Assembly (NCBI RefSeq): GCF_000025185.1
Contig: NC_013720.1
Coordinates: 2,356,001-2,420,000 of the forward strand
Reading direction: 5' to 3'
DNA from: Pirellula staleyi DSM 6068
Lineage (GTDB): Bacteria > Planctomycetota > Planctomycetia > Pirellulales > Pirellulaceae
Length of the DNA: 64,000 nucleotides
In this document: positions 36,712 to 44,944 of the stretch, one piece after another
How positions within the stretch are numbered: position 1 is the first letter of the stretch
Layout: each line of letters begins with the position of its first letter
Notes under the pieces: generated by a model
The model's database searches: none
Told to the model about the DNA's origin: nothing
Seen by the model: the letters and a program-made list of their open reading frames with translations, nothing else
Position numbers and translations under genes: made by a program

Positions 36712-36773
36712 GTAGTGGCCGGTGCAGCCGGCCCTACAAGCGGCCACTTGCCGTAGGGCCGGTTTTACCGGCC
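36712..36773. repeat. Two GGCCGG palindromes
   Basis: GTAGTGGCCGGTGCAGCCGGCCCTAC (36712-36737) and GTAGGGCCGGTTTTACCGGCC (36753-36773) lie close together. Confidence 0.75.
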
Positions 36774-36790
36774 GAGCAATTAACAGCAGA

Positions 36791-36829
36791 TCACATGCTC
36801 TTGCTGCTGCGCGACAAGAGCATGGCACC
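36791..36829. repeat. GGTGCCATGCT palindrome family (CTCTTG variant, inverted)
   Basis: TCACATGCTCTTGCTGCTGC then GCGACAAGAGCATGGCACCG; arms CATGCTCTTG/CAAGAGCATG. The same variant lies in the opposite orientation at 41343-41382. Confidence 0.85.
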
Positions 36830-36922
36830 GAGGCGCATGGTACCCAGGCATATGGCACCCAGGCGCATTTGTGCCTGATGTGGGGATGTCCCACTAACGT
36901 TGCATGCGTCGAGATCACACCG

Positions 36923-36948
36923 GTAGTGGCCGGTGGAACCGGCCCTAC
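36923..36948. repeat. GTAGTGGCCGGTGGAACCGGCCCTAC palindrome
   Basis: Perfect GGCCGGT/ACCGGCC stem inside GTAG...CTAC flanks. Confidence 0.8.
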
Positions 36949-36976
36949 GATAAGTGTTGGGACTTCGCGAGAGCGA

Positions 36977-38728
36977 TTAGGGATTCGCTAAATCGGCCGG
37001 GATGCCGTCTGCGGGAGCAGCGGCGGGTGCTGCTGCAGGGGCAGCAGCAGGAGCCACAGGGGCTGCTGCTGGGGGAACTGCCGCCGGTGGAGCGGCGGGG
37101 ACTTCGAGGTCCTCGGTGACTGCTGCAGCGGCAGCAGGGGCACGTGCCGGGGCGGCTGGAGCCGCTGGCAGATCGTCGAGATCGGCCGGAGCCGGAGCTG
37201 CCGGGGCCGGTGCCAAACGGGCTGCGACGGGAGCGACTGCCTTCAGTTCGGCACGCATCTCTTTGTCGATCGTTTCGAGGTACAGATCGGGCTTCTCGAC
37301 CACCGCGATCAGCCGCTTCACGGCGGTCGCTGCTTCGTCGACAATTTTCTTATCGGCAGGCGTCTTGGCGATGTTCTTCATCCCTCGCGTCGGCGCGGCG
37401 ACATTGGCGCGATCTTCGGGGTCTCCTTCGAGGGCAATTTGCACGTGATACAGGTCGTAGCGAATCCGCTTACGAGCCCCTTCGACGCGATAGTTCTTCG
37501 GGTCGAGCGAAGCGGGATCGATCGGGGCGGCACCTGGCATTCCAGGCATACCGCTACCAGGCATCATGCCGGGCATCATTCCTGGCATCATCCCAGGCAT
37601 GCTGCTGCTAGGCATCATCCCTTCAGCGCCGTAGCCCGACATGCCAGCCTGACCGCTCATGTAGAGCTGTTGTTCTTTTTCGTTCTTCTTGAGGTTCGCC
37701 AGACGATCGATTTCGCCGGTCGCCGAGGCGATGGCGAGAGTCATCAGCTGACCGGCGACTTCGGAAATCGGCAGCGTGACTGGTGCGACGTAGTTCGAAC
37801 GTCCAATGGCATCGGCTGCTTGCAAACGAATCGCGAGAGGCTCGGTGTTGTCCGACAAAGTCTTCAGGAACAGGTCAGCGGTGGGCTGAGCGATTTTCAT
37901 GTAACTGGCGTTGGCCAGGGCCTCGATCGCGCGGCGACGGAGCCAATGATGACCACCCGCATCGCGACCGACAGGGACCTTTTTATCAGCAGCAACTGCC
38001 AGCAGGGCGGTCATCGCTTCGGTCCGAATCGAGGCTGGAATCTGCGTGTTCTGAGCGCGGAAGTTATCCCACAGCATGTGCCGGCTGATCCCCAGCAGCG
38101 CTGCGGTGCGAACCGCGTCGTTCTCGCCGTTTTTCAGTTGATCGATCATGAACGGCAGCGCTTTGGTGTGCGGTTCGGGGATCGACTTCGAGGCCCCCAC
38201 GCGCACCACTTCGGTGTCGTTGAGGCTGCCGATGATCAGCATCGCGTTGTAGCGGACTGCTGGATGAAAATTCCCCTTCACCACCGGCTGCAGCTCGGTG
38301 AGGGTGAGCGCCACCAGGTGGTTGTGTGCGTTGGTGTCTTTGGCCGATTCCAAATGGTCGCGGAGAAATCGGATACGTTCGTTGGGGAGGTTCTGCAGCG
38401 CCTCTTGCGAGGTTTGCGTGAGACGTGGGAAATAGAACTTCGAGTAATAGCCGTCGAAGATCACCAGGTAGTCGTTGAGAGGTGTCTTCCCTTCCAGTAC
38501 ACCCTTCACCTGGTTCCAAATCTGGCTCTCTTTGGTCTTGCTCGAGGCGAGGGTCGGATTGATGGGAAGCAGTGCGTAGCCGTTTTCGTCTTCCGCAGCC
38601 GCCGCTGGTGCGGGACGAGCAGGTGCTGCTGCCGGTGGCATCGGATCGGCAGCTTCCTGTCCCCAAACGGGATTAGCCAGAACCGCAGCAACAAGCCAAG
38701 GCGCGAGTGTGCGAATTGGGCGTGGCAT
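36977..38728 (-). CDS. Secreted HEAT-like repeat protein with Ala/Pro-rich tail
   Basis: 583 residues from ATG 38728 (a GTG at 38746 is in frame). Signal peptide TLAPWLVAAVLANPVWG before QEA. Residues about 100-330 are helical and HEAT-like (for example VRYNAMLIIGSLNDTEVVR and IRLQAADAIGRSNYVAPVTL). A Met/Pro/Gly low-complexity segment at about 385-405 (PGMMPGMMPGMMPGSGMPG) precedes a helical part, and the last 70 residues are almost only Ala, Pro and Val. It is probably an exported scaffold protein; no catalytic motif is seen. Confidence 0.75.
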   Translation of the reverse strand: MPRPIRTLAPWLVAAVLANPVWGQEAADPMPPAAAPARPAPAAAAEDENGYALLPINPTLASSKTKESQIWNQVKGVLEGKTPLNDYLVIFDGYYSKFYFPRLTQTSQEALQNLPNERIRFLRDHLESAKDTNAHNHLVALTLTELQPVVKGNFHPAVRYNAMLIIGSLNDTEVVRVGASKSIPEPHTKALPFMIDQLKNGENDAVRTAALLGISRHMLWDNFRAQNTQIPASIRTEAMTALLAVAADKKVPVGRDAGGHHWLRRRAIEALANASYMKIAQPTADLFLKTLSDNTEPLAIRLQAADAIGRSNYVAPVTLPISEVAGQLMTLAIASATGEIDRLANLKKNEKEQQLYMSGQAGMSGYGAEGMMPSSSMPGMMPGMMPGMMPGSGMPGMPGAAPIDPASLDPKNYRVEGARKRIRYDLYHVQIALEGDPEDRANVAAPTRGMKNIAKTPADKKIVDEAATAVKRLIAVVEKPDLYLETIDKEMRAELKAVAPVAARLAPAPAAPAPADLDDLPAAPAAPARAPAAAAAVTEDLEVPAAPPAAVPPAAAPVAPAAAPAAAPAAAPADGIPADLANP

Positions 38729-39021
38729 GATCACTTTTCTTTCCACATGACAACCTTGTCGTCTGCCCCGTGAACGAAATCACTGGTACGCAAGATTAGC
38801 GAGAAGTTGCAAACCGAGAGGAGAGGGAACGTTTGCAGGCGGATTGCTGCCAACTTCCCTAGCTTCACTATCCGCAAGATTGGTGGCAGTGTCAATCTTT
38901 CCTGGGTCACAAGCGGGTCACGCACGCTAATTTGTAGCGGCGGAATAACCGGCAGAATGGTCGCAGCCTGCTGTCAGGGGGACGTAAGGGAGCTGGACGA
39001 GCCCACGAAAGCCCCGCAGAG

Positions 39022-40110
39022 CTAAGGATTTCCGACGCCGCTGTCGCTTGGCGAATCGGCATGCTTGCGATCGGGCAAGTCGCCGTTTTTGGCCACTTTG
39101 GCAATCGAGGCGAGCATCGGCATTTTCTCAGGGGCCGATTTATCGGCTACTGCCAGTGCTTTGGCCGCGAGCATTTCGTCGCTGGCGCAAAAGGCGACGA
39201 TCTCGCGTGTGCTGCGCTCGATGGTGCGGGTGATGTCGTCGGTTCGAATGTCGTCGTCGCTGGTCCCAAACGGCTCTTCCACTTCCTCGGCAATCACTTC
39301 GGTGCCGATCATAAAATAGCCCGCCAAGGCGCAGGCCAGTACGGTCCACCAGTGGAACTCCGAAATCAGCCCCCACGGCAACGAGAGGAGATAAAACACA
39401 ATCGCCTGACGAATGAACCAGAGATAGCTCCGCGAGAGCTGCGTTTTGCGAATCCGCTCGCAAGCCCCACAGATTTGCATCAGCTGATTGGCGTGCAAAT
39501 CGAGCATCATGTAGTCGAAGCGGTCGATCTTGCTGGCGTTCTGCCAGGCGGCGAGTTGCTGATAGACCAAATGCGTTAAATAGGCCGGAACGTGCTGAAT
39601 CTGAGCGTTTTGAGGAGTCACTGCTGGCGGGTAAACATCTTGCAGCCGCACTCCAAACCGCAGATGCTCTTTGAGAGCCCAGGCAAACGCAATCAGCAGG
39701 TCGGGAATGTAGTTCCGCTCCGCAGCGGGAACCTTCACCATATGCTCGACTTTGATCGTGAAGTCGCGGATTTCGTTGACCAGGCTTCCCCACAACTTGC
39801 GAGCTTCCCACCAACGGTCGTAGGCCGTGTTGGTGCGAAACACAAGAAATAGACCAAGACTCGCCCCGAGCACGGTGTGCATTTCGCCGGGAACGTTCAG
39901 ATGCTGCGTGATGTAGTGGGAATCGAGCCAAACTACCAGCGCGGTGTAGAACGTGTAGAGTACCACCCACATTGAAATGCGGATCGCAATCGTGCGCTGG
40001 TAAAACGAAATCACGCTCAAAAGCAGTCGCATCATCCGTGCTAGATTCCACCCGCGAAGTTTCGACCGGGCCGTCGTGGGGAAGAGTCTGCTGAGCAACA
40101 GCGAGCCCAC
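39022..40110 (-). CDS. Bestrophin-family (UPF0187) ion channel
   Basis: 362 residues. The bestrophin signature FRTNTAYDRWWEARKLWGSL is intact at about 95-114, after two membrane helices (ISMWVVLYTFYTALVVWLDS among them). Two further hydrophobic segments (FIRQAIVFYLLSLPWGLI and WTVLACALAGYFMIGTEV) and the family's EVEEPFG follow. Prokaryotic bestrophins form pentameric channels, with cation- and anion-selective members, so selectivity cannot be read here. The C-terminal tail has an extra 60 residues of charged sequence. It diverges from the SRPBCC gene. Confidence 0.9.
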   Translation of the reverse strand: MGSLLLSRLFPTTARSKLRGWNLARMMRLLLSVISFYQRTIAIRISMWVVLYTFYTALVVWLDSHYITQHLNVPGEMHTVLGASLGLFLVFRTNTAYDRWWEARKLWGSLVNEIRDFTIKVEHMVKVPAAERNYIPDLLIAFAWALKEHLRFGVRLQDVYPPAVTPQNAQIQHVPAYLTHLVYQQLAAWQNASKIDRFDYMMLDLHANQLMQICGACERIRKTQLSRSYLWFIRQAIVFYLLSLPWGLISEFHWWTVLACALAGYFMIGTEVIAEEVEEPFGTSDDDIRTDDITRTIERSTREIVAFCASDEMLAAKALAVADKSAPEKMPMLASIAKVAKNGDLPDRKHADSPSDSGVGNP

Positions 40111-40260
40111 GCGGGCTAAGTGACATGCAAGATGACGATTTTGTTAGGTCGTGCATCTGTGCACATCTTACACAGTTGTTCGCTGCTGACGAGCGATCTT
40201 TCACCCCCACAACGAACTATTTTCCAGCAATTCATCGACGAATAACGGAGAACCAGGGGC

Positions 40261-40773
40261 ATGCCACCGATCCGCTTCGCTTGCCAGAGTCTCCTTTCGA
40301 TTGCGCCCGAAGCGATTGCGGAGCAAATCCTCGACCTTGCGCAGTGGACGAGCTTTCAGGGCTACGGGCCGATCCCCGGCATTCGGTCCGCCACCTTTGC
40401 TCTGCGGACTGAAGGGGTCGTTGGGACCCAGATCAGCGTGGTGAATCGCGACGGCTCGGCCCATATCGAAGAGATCACCGAGTGGGAGCCAAACTCGCGC
40501 CTCGCGCTCCGGATGCACTCGTTCACACCCCCTGTCTCGCTGCTGGCGACACACTTCATTGAGACCTGGACCTTCGCCCCCGAGCCCCGCTCGAATTCCG
40601 ATGCTTCAGCCTCACCTGGGGCGCGAGAAGTGACTCGCACGCTTGCCACCCGCTCGTTCGAACTCCATCCGAGGTCGATCTTCGCCCGCCCGATCCTGTG
40701 GCTCATTTCTTTCTTCTTAAAAGCGGCGATCCAAAAACATACGCAGAAAATAGCCTCTGCTGAGGGGATTTAG
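40261..40773 (+). CDS. SRPBCC (START-like/polyketide-cyclase fold) family protein
   Basis: 170 residues, ATG 40261. The pattern of an N-terminal strand with SLLSIAPEAIAEQILDLAQW, central strands TQISVVNRDGSAHIEEITEW and a long C-terminal helix ending LISFFLKAAIQKH fits SRPBCC domains that bind hydrophobic ligands. A Ser/Pro-rich insertion (about 103-120) is unusual. The next gene, 65 nt downstream, is a SnoaL-like protein; the two small alpha+beta barrel proteins could be co-transcribed. The ligand is unknown. Confidence 0.75.
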   Translation: MPPIRFACQSLLSIAPEAIAEQILDLAQWTSFQGYGPIPGIRSATFALRTEGVVGTQISVVNRDGSAHIEEITEWEPNSRLALRMHSFTPPVSLLATHFIETWTFAPEPRSNSDASASPGAREVTRTLATRSFELHPRSIFARPILWLISFFLKAAIQKHTQKIASAEGI

Positions 40774-40838
40774 CTGTAAGATCGTGGCACATGTTACCGC
40801 CGACCATCGCCACTCTTACCACGTGAAGGAATCGCCCG

Positions 40839-41309
40839 ATGAGCGACATCGACCTTATTCACCGCTGGCTCAAGGCCTTCCAGAGCAGCGATTACGACAC
40901 GATGGCCACGTGCTATCATCCCGACGCCACCTTCACCGATATCGCGTTTGTTTTGCAGGGGCAAAAGCAAATTCATGCGATGTGGCACATGATCTGTGAA
41001 AACGGAATCGAGGTGGAGCTTAGGGAGAGCCCCCGCGCAAGTGGCGAGACGGTGACGACGAAAATCATCGACACCTATAAGCTTTCCAACACCGGCCGTC
41101 AGGTGAAGAACCCGGTGCTGTGCACCTTTCGCTTTCGCGAAGGAAAGATCATCGAGCAGCGCGACGAGTGTGATCCCATCGCTTGGGCCGCGCAAGCTTT
41201 CGGCGGCATCAAAGGGTGGTTCGTCGGCCGCATCGGCCTACTCCGCCGCATCGCCGCCCGAAAGAAAATCGAAGCCTTCATCCAGCAGCATCCCCAGTAC
41301 GCCGAATAA
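40839..41309 (+). CDS. SnoaL/NTF2-like domain protein
   Basis: 156 residues, ATG 40839 with GAAGGAA upstream. DLIHRWLKAFQSSDYDTMAT followed by CYHPDATFTDIAF is the classic SnoaL-like start, and the strand FRFREGKIIEQRDECDP closes the cone. Length and motif order are normal. SnoaL-like proteins are ketosteroid-isomerase-type folds with varied or no catalysis. A short extra C-terminal helix is basic. It is followed by two dispersed palindromes. Confidence 0.82.
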   Translation: MSDIDLIHRWLKAFQSSDYDTMATCYHPDATFTDIAFVLQGQKQIHAMWHMICENGIEVELRESPRASGETVTTKIIDTYKLSNTGRQVKNPVLCTFRFREGKIIEQRDECDPIAWAAQAFGGIKGWFVGRIGLLRRIAARKKIEAFIQQHPQYAE

Positions 41310-41321
41310 GGCCGTCAACTG

Positions 41322-41345
41322 GTAGGGCCGGTTCCACCTGCCGGG
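41322..41345. repeat. GTAGGGCCGGTTCCAC element, degraded palindrome
   Basis: GTAGGGCCGGTTCCACCTGCCGGG resembles the GGCCGG palindromes downstream of clpC, with mismatches in the right arm. It adjoins the next repeat directly. Confidence 0.55.
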
Positions 41346-41382
41346 TGCCATGCTTTTGTCGCGCAGCAGCAAGAGCATGTGA
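41343..41382. repeat. GGTGCCATGCT palindrome family (CTTTTG variant)
   Basis: GGGTGCCATGCTTTTGTCGC then GCAGCAGCAAGAGCATGTGA. It is nearly the inverse of 36791-36829. Confidence 0.85.
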
Positions 41383-41406
41383 TTACCCGCGAGGCTGCTC
41401 CCGAAG

Positions 41407-42009
41407 CTACTTGGCGGCTTCGGCGAGGGTGGGGAGCGAGGTGGTTTGGCGGTTGGTAGCGAGTCCGAGCTGAATGGCGGCGGCGTAGCTGCCAAAGAGG
41501 ACGACACCGAAGAACATGTCCCCCGCGAGTGTGTAGCGGAAAAAGGGGAGGCCCTGCACCATGCAGTGCATCAGACCGTCGAGATCTTGCGAATAGATCT
41601 TCGAGCCGGGCCAGCAAGCGAAGTTCGAGGCGGCGTAGAACAGCAGCGACGAACTGAGCGAGCACGACAGGAGGGTGACGAGGGCGAAAGCGGTCTCGGT
41701 CCAGCGTCCTTGTTCGATTTTGAGGTAGCGGTGCAGAAGTCCGTTCCAAACGACCGGGAGGGTCAGGAAGGTGTAAACCGTGGCCATGATGTGCCATTGA
41801 TAGCCGCCGATCACCATGTCGGAGAGGCACATTGCTGCGAGGGGAACGACAGCCGCTCGCGAGGCGCTACGGAAGTAGTAGCCAGCGAAGAGGGCAATGG
41901 CGGCTATGGGGGCAAAGTTAGGTAAGTCGCGAAACGTGATGCGCATCCCAGCGCCGGCAGCCATCAGGGCAATCATTACGGCAAGGTCGGTTGCTGATCG
42001 TCGGTTCAC
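41407..42009 (-). CDS. DUF6580-type polytopic membrane protein (ECF S-component-like)
   Basis: 200 residues from a GTG at 42009. About five hydrophobic helices: an N-terminal one (LAVMIALMAAGAGM), FAPIAAIALFAGYYF, VVPLAAMCLSDMVIGGYQWH, a LSSSLLFYAASNFACW segment and MFFGVVLFGSYAAAIQLGL. The NFAPIAAIALFAG...LSD pattern matches the DUF6580 family, whose topology is like substrate-binding S components of ECF transporters. It lies 65 nt downstream of a DUF4430 protein gene on the same strand. A vitamin-uptake role is inferred from that pair, not proven. Confidence 0.75.
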   Translation of the reverse strand: MNRRSATDLAVMIALMAAGAGMRITFRDLPNFAPIAAIALFAGYYFRSASRAAVVPLAAMCLSDMVIGGYQWHIMATVYTFLTLPVVWNGLLHRYLKIEQGRWTETAFALVTLLSCSLSSSLLFYAASNFACWPGSKIYSQDLDGLMHCMVQGLPFFRYTLAGDMFFGVVLFGSYAAAIQLGLATNRQTTSLPTLAEAAK

Positions 42010-42074
42010 GCGTACGTCTCACTCAAAGATAGGAAAATTGCAGACTATCCAGCCTGTCACACCGCAGCCCGATT

Positions 42075-42506
42075 CTATTCGTATTCGGCGAATTGCCACA
42101 AGACCGCGTCCCCCGGCGCGAGCTCGACGAGGGCCGAACTGCGGTCTCCCAGGTCGCCATTGACGCGGAACAGCCAGTTTCGCTCCGAGCCGGTGTTGGT
42201 CAGTTCGTCGATCGCAATCACCATGGTGGTGGAGCCCCGCCCGGTGGTCTTCACTTTCACACCGCGAGGGTGTTTGACGGCCTCTTCGAGCGCGGCGAAC
42301 ACCGTCAGCTTCTCTTTCCAAGGAATTTCGGAAAAGACTTTCTTCACCCCATCGCCGTAATCCACGGTGAGGGTGACGGTTTTCGGGGCCGTTTTCTCTT
42401 GAGCCTTGAGCGCGGAGAGGCTCGGCAGCAGGCAGCCAGCAATCAGCAGAGCGGCAAACAGCCAAGTGCGGCGAGCCATCGGAAGGGAGCCGGGGAGGTG
42501 CGTCAT
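42075..42506 (-). CDS. Exported DUF4430-like (transcobalamin-C-like) domain protein
   Basis: 143 residues. Signal peptide TWLFAALLIAGCLLPSLSAL; the GC at LIAGC could also be a lipobox. The mature domain has TVDYGDGVKKVF, an IAIDELTNTGSERNWLFRVN stretch and DAVLWQFAEYE, matching the beta-grasp DUF4430 family. That family is related to the C-terminal domain of cobalamin-binding transcobalamin/intrinsic factor. The internal ATG at 42479 is an alternative start. It is the first gene of a pair with the DUF6580 membrane protein. Confidence 0.75.
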   Translation of the reverse strand: MTHLPGSLPMARRTWLFAALLIAGCLLPSLSALKAQEKTAPKTVTLTVDYGDGVKKVFSEIPWKEKLTVFAALEEAVKHPRGVKVKTTGRGSTTMVIAIDELTNTGSERNWLFRVNGDLGDRSSALVELAPGDAVLWQFAEYE

Positions 42507-42744
42507 CGCGATGGTTTCCCGAAATCGAAAGAGGAGCTGTTTTTCATGGATGGGACGGACTGGCAGGCTGACTAGTACTTCAAGCTATCTCGCGCTCGTA
42601 GTTTAGTTCGCAGGCCGAGCGAGGGGGAGTCGGTTTTTGCGATTGTTCCCACAGCGGACCGCTTCTCCCGGCTTTCGCCGACCGTGGTGCGTCAGTAGCA
42701 TAGCGCTTCCGGTCAATCTGCTCCTCTCTGATGCTCATGGTGTT

Positions 42745-44901
42745 ATGTCCAGTGCGATTCGCTTAACGATAGAAGATCACGTCGCGATCCTGTCGCTCGA
42801 TGTTCCTGGAAAGCGCGTGAACCTGCTGTCGGCCAGCGTCCGCCAAGAGCTGTCAGAGCATCTCGAGACGCTCGCCGCGCAAAGCGACATTCGAGGGCTC
42901 GTCATTCGCTCGGCTAAGCCGGGATCGTTCCTAGCGGGGGCCGATCTGAAGGAACTCGCAGCGCGGCTCGCTGATCCAGCCGAGCTGACCGCGCAGCTGA
43001 TCGAAACGGGACGCGCCATCTACGCCCGCCTCGCGTCGCTCCCGTTTCCCACGGTCGCCGCGATCGAAGGAGGTTGCCTCGGAGGTGGTCTCGAACTGGC
43101 TCTGTGGTGCGATGCCCGCATCGTAGCCGACACCCCTGCGACGCAGCTTGGACTCCCTGAAACCAAACTGGGGCTCATTCCAGGCTGGGGTGGCACCGCG
43201 CTTTTGCCACGTCTGGTGGGACTTCCGCAAGCGGCCAGCCTGATCACGTCGGGGCAAACGCTCTCGGCTGCGCAGAGCGCTGGGATACGGCTCGCCGATC
43301 AACTGGTCCCGAGCGACGCACTCTTAAGCGCTGTGAGGGCTTGGATCGCCGAGGTGCAAGCGGCGGGGGATTTGGCCGCGCGTCGTCAGCTGCGTGTGGC
43401 CGACGTCGTGCTGCCGCAGGCAGAGTGCGACTTTGTGCGCTTCAGCATCGCGGCCGAGCCGCTGTCGTCGGAGCCCCACCTTACACGTGCTGCCCATGCA
43501 GCACTCGATCTGGTGGTGCGGTATGCGCATCAGCCGCTCGCGCGGGCGCTCGCTGCAGAGACAAAGCTGTTCGCCGAGCTGTGGGGATCGGACGAGAATC
43601 GAGCCCTGCTGAACGTCTTTTTTCTGACCGATCACAACAAACGGGATGCGGGGCTCGATGCTCCCGCCGCGCTTCGCGATGTGCGCGAGGCGGGTGTGAT
43701 TGGCGTGGGGATCATGGGAGCCGGAATTGCCGCCGCAGCGCTCAAGCGGAACGTGCCGACCACGATTTACGACGCCGATCTCACAGCCGTCGAGCGCGTC
43801 GCACCGACGATAGTTAGCGAAGCGGCCTATTCCAAAACATTGCGGGCCGCTGATCCCGCGCAAGCGATCAAACTGGCGACGATTCTCCGCTCGGCTCACT
43901 CCGACTCCGACCTGGCCCGCTGCGATTTTGTGATCGAAGCGGTGGTCGAAAATCTCGACGTCAAAAAATCATTGCTGCCGCGCGTCGAAGCCCATCTAAC
44001 GCCCGGCGCGATTCTCGCCTCGAACACCTCGACCCTGCAGATCAGCAAACTGGCCGAAGGACTCGCGCGACCAACCGATTTTTGCGGACTCCACTTTTTC
44101 AATCCGGTCCGCCGCATGCAGCTGGTGGAAGTGATTCGTGGCGACAAAACAAGCGACCAGACCGTTGCGACCGCTGTGGCGTTTGCCAAACAGATTGGCA
44201 AGATGCCGATCGTGGTGAAAGATGGCCCCGGGTTTCTCGTCAACCGGGTCCTCTCTCCGTATCTCAACGAGGCGCTGCAGCTGTTTGCCGACGGGGCCGA
44301 GATCGATGCGATCGACGCCGCTGCGATTCGCTTCGGCATGCCACTCGGTCCGTTTCAGTTATACGACATGGTGGGGCTCGACACCGCGCTCTATGCTGGC
44401 CGCACGATGTGGGAGGCGTTTCCCGAACGTGTGCTCGCCTCGCCGGTCATTCCGGCGCTCGTGAAAGCGGGGCGTCTCGGTCAGAAAAAAGGGGTCGGGT
44501 TCTATACCTATCCCGGCAAAGGCAAGATGTCGCGGGTCGATGCCAAATCGCGCGAGATCGCGCTCCAGTATCGCCGCAAAGAATCGCGACTCGCTCCCGA
44601 ATCGCTCGCCGATCGACTCTTGTTTCCGATGCTCCTCGAGGCAACGCGGCTGCTCGAAGAAGGGCGCGCTCGCGATCCACGCGATGTCGATCTCGGCGTG
44701 ATCTTTGGACTCGGATTTCCGTCGAGTCGAGGGGGACTGCTCTACTGGGCCGATACCATCGGCGCGAGTGAAATTTTGCGCCGACTCGAGCCGCTGGCCG
44801 ACATTGGTCCCCGCATGCAGCCGACCGAACTCTTGCGCGAAATGAGCCGGACGGGTAAGAAATTCTACGATCTTGTGACCACCCCACCGCTCCCCAGCTG
44901 A
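42745..44901 (+). CDS. fadJ: FadB/FadJ-type enoyl-CoA hydratase/3-hydroxyacyl-CoA dehydrogenase
   Basis: 718 residues from ATG 42745 (the frame is open from a TTG at 42637 that adds non-family sequence). The N-terminal crotonase domain has GSFLAGADLKELA, GGCLGGGLELALWCDARI and LGLPETKLGLIPGWGG with both catalytic Glu residues. The dehydrogenase begins at about 345 with GVIGVGIMGAGIAA (NAD site) and has the catalytic His in GLHFFNPVRRMQLVEV; FGLGFPSSRGG follows near the C-terminus. It performs two steps of fatty acid beta-oxidation. A thiolase gene follows 43 nt later. FadB versus FadJ cannot be decided. Confidence 0.94.
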   Translation: MSSAIRLTIEDHVAILSLDVPGKRVNLLSASVRQELSEHLETLAAQSDIRGLVIRSAKPGSFLAGADLKELAARLADPAELTAQLIETGRAIYARLASLPFPTVAAIEGGCLGGGLELALWCDARIVADTPATQLGLPETKLGLIPGWGGTALLPRLVGLPQAASLITSGQTLSAAQSAGIRLADQLVPSDALLSAVRAWIAEVQAAGDLAARRQLRVADVVLPQAECDFVRFSIAAEPLSSEPHLTRAAHAALDLVVRYAHQPLARALAAETKLFAELWGSDENRALLNVFFLTDHNKRDAGLDAPAALRDVREAGVIGVGIMGAGIAAAALKRNVPTTIYDADLTAVERVAPTIVSEAAYSKTLRAADPAQAIKLATILRSAHSDSDLARCDFVIEAVVENLDVKKSLLPRVEAHLTPGAILASNTSTLQISKLAEGLARPTDFCGLHFFNPVRRMQLVEVIRGDKTSDQTVATAVAFAKQIGKMPIVVKDGPGFLVNRVLSPYLNEALQLFADGAEIDAIDAAAIRFGMPLGPFQLYDMVGLDTALYAGRTMWEAFPERVLASPVIPALVKAGRLGQKKGVGFYTYPGKGKMSRVDAKSREIALQYRRKESRLAPESLADRLLFPMLLEATRLLEEGRARDPRDVDLGVIFGLGFPSSRGGLLYWADTIGASEILRRLEPLADIGPRMQPTELLREMSRTGKKFYDLVTTPPLPS

Positions 44902-44944
44902 GCGTGCTTTTGTGTCGCTGCCGCTTTCCTCGTGAGCCGCTTGC

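Larger units (their letters stand above)
36544..36976. other. Noncoding region downstream of clpC with terminator and repeats
   Basis: Holds the clpC terminator, four GGCCGG-type palindromes and one GGTGCCATGCT-family palindrome. No gene is supported. Confidence 0.6.

Noticed and set aside
37439-38773. 444-codon open frame opposite the HEAT-like gene
   Set aside because: By-product of the biased codons of the minus-strand gene.
42507-42744. Possible cobalamin riboswitch upstream of the DUF4430 gene
   Set aside because: No convincing B12-box core or flanking stems could be found.
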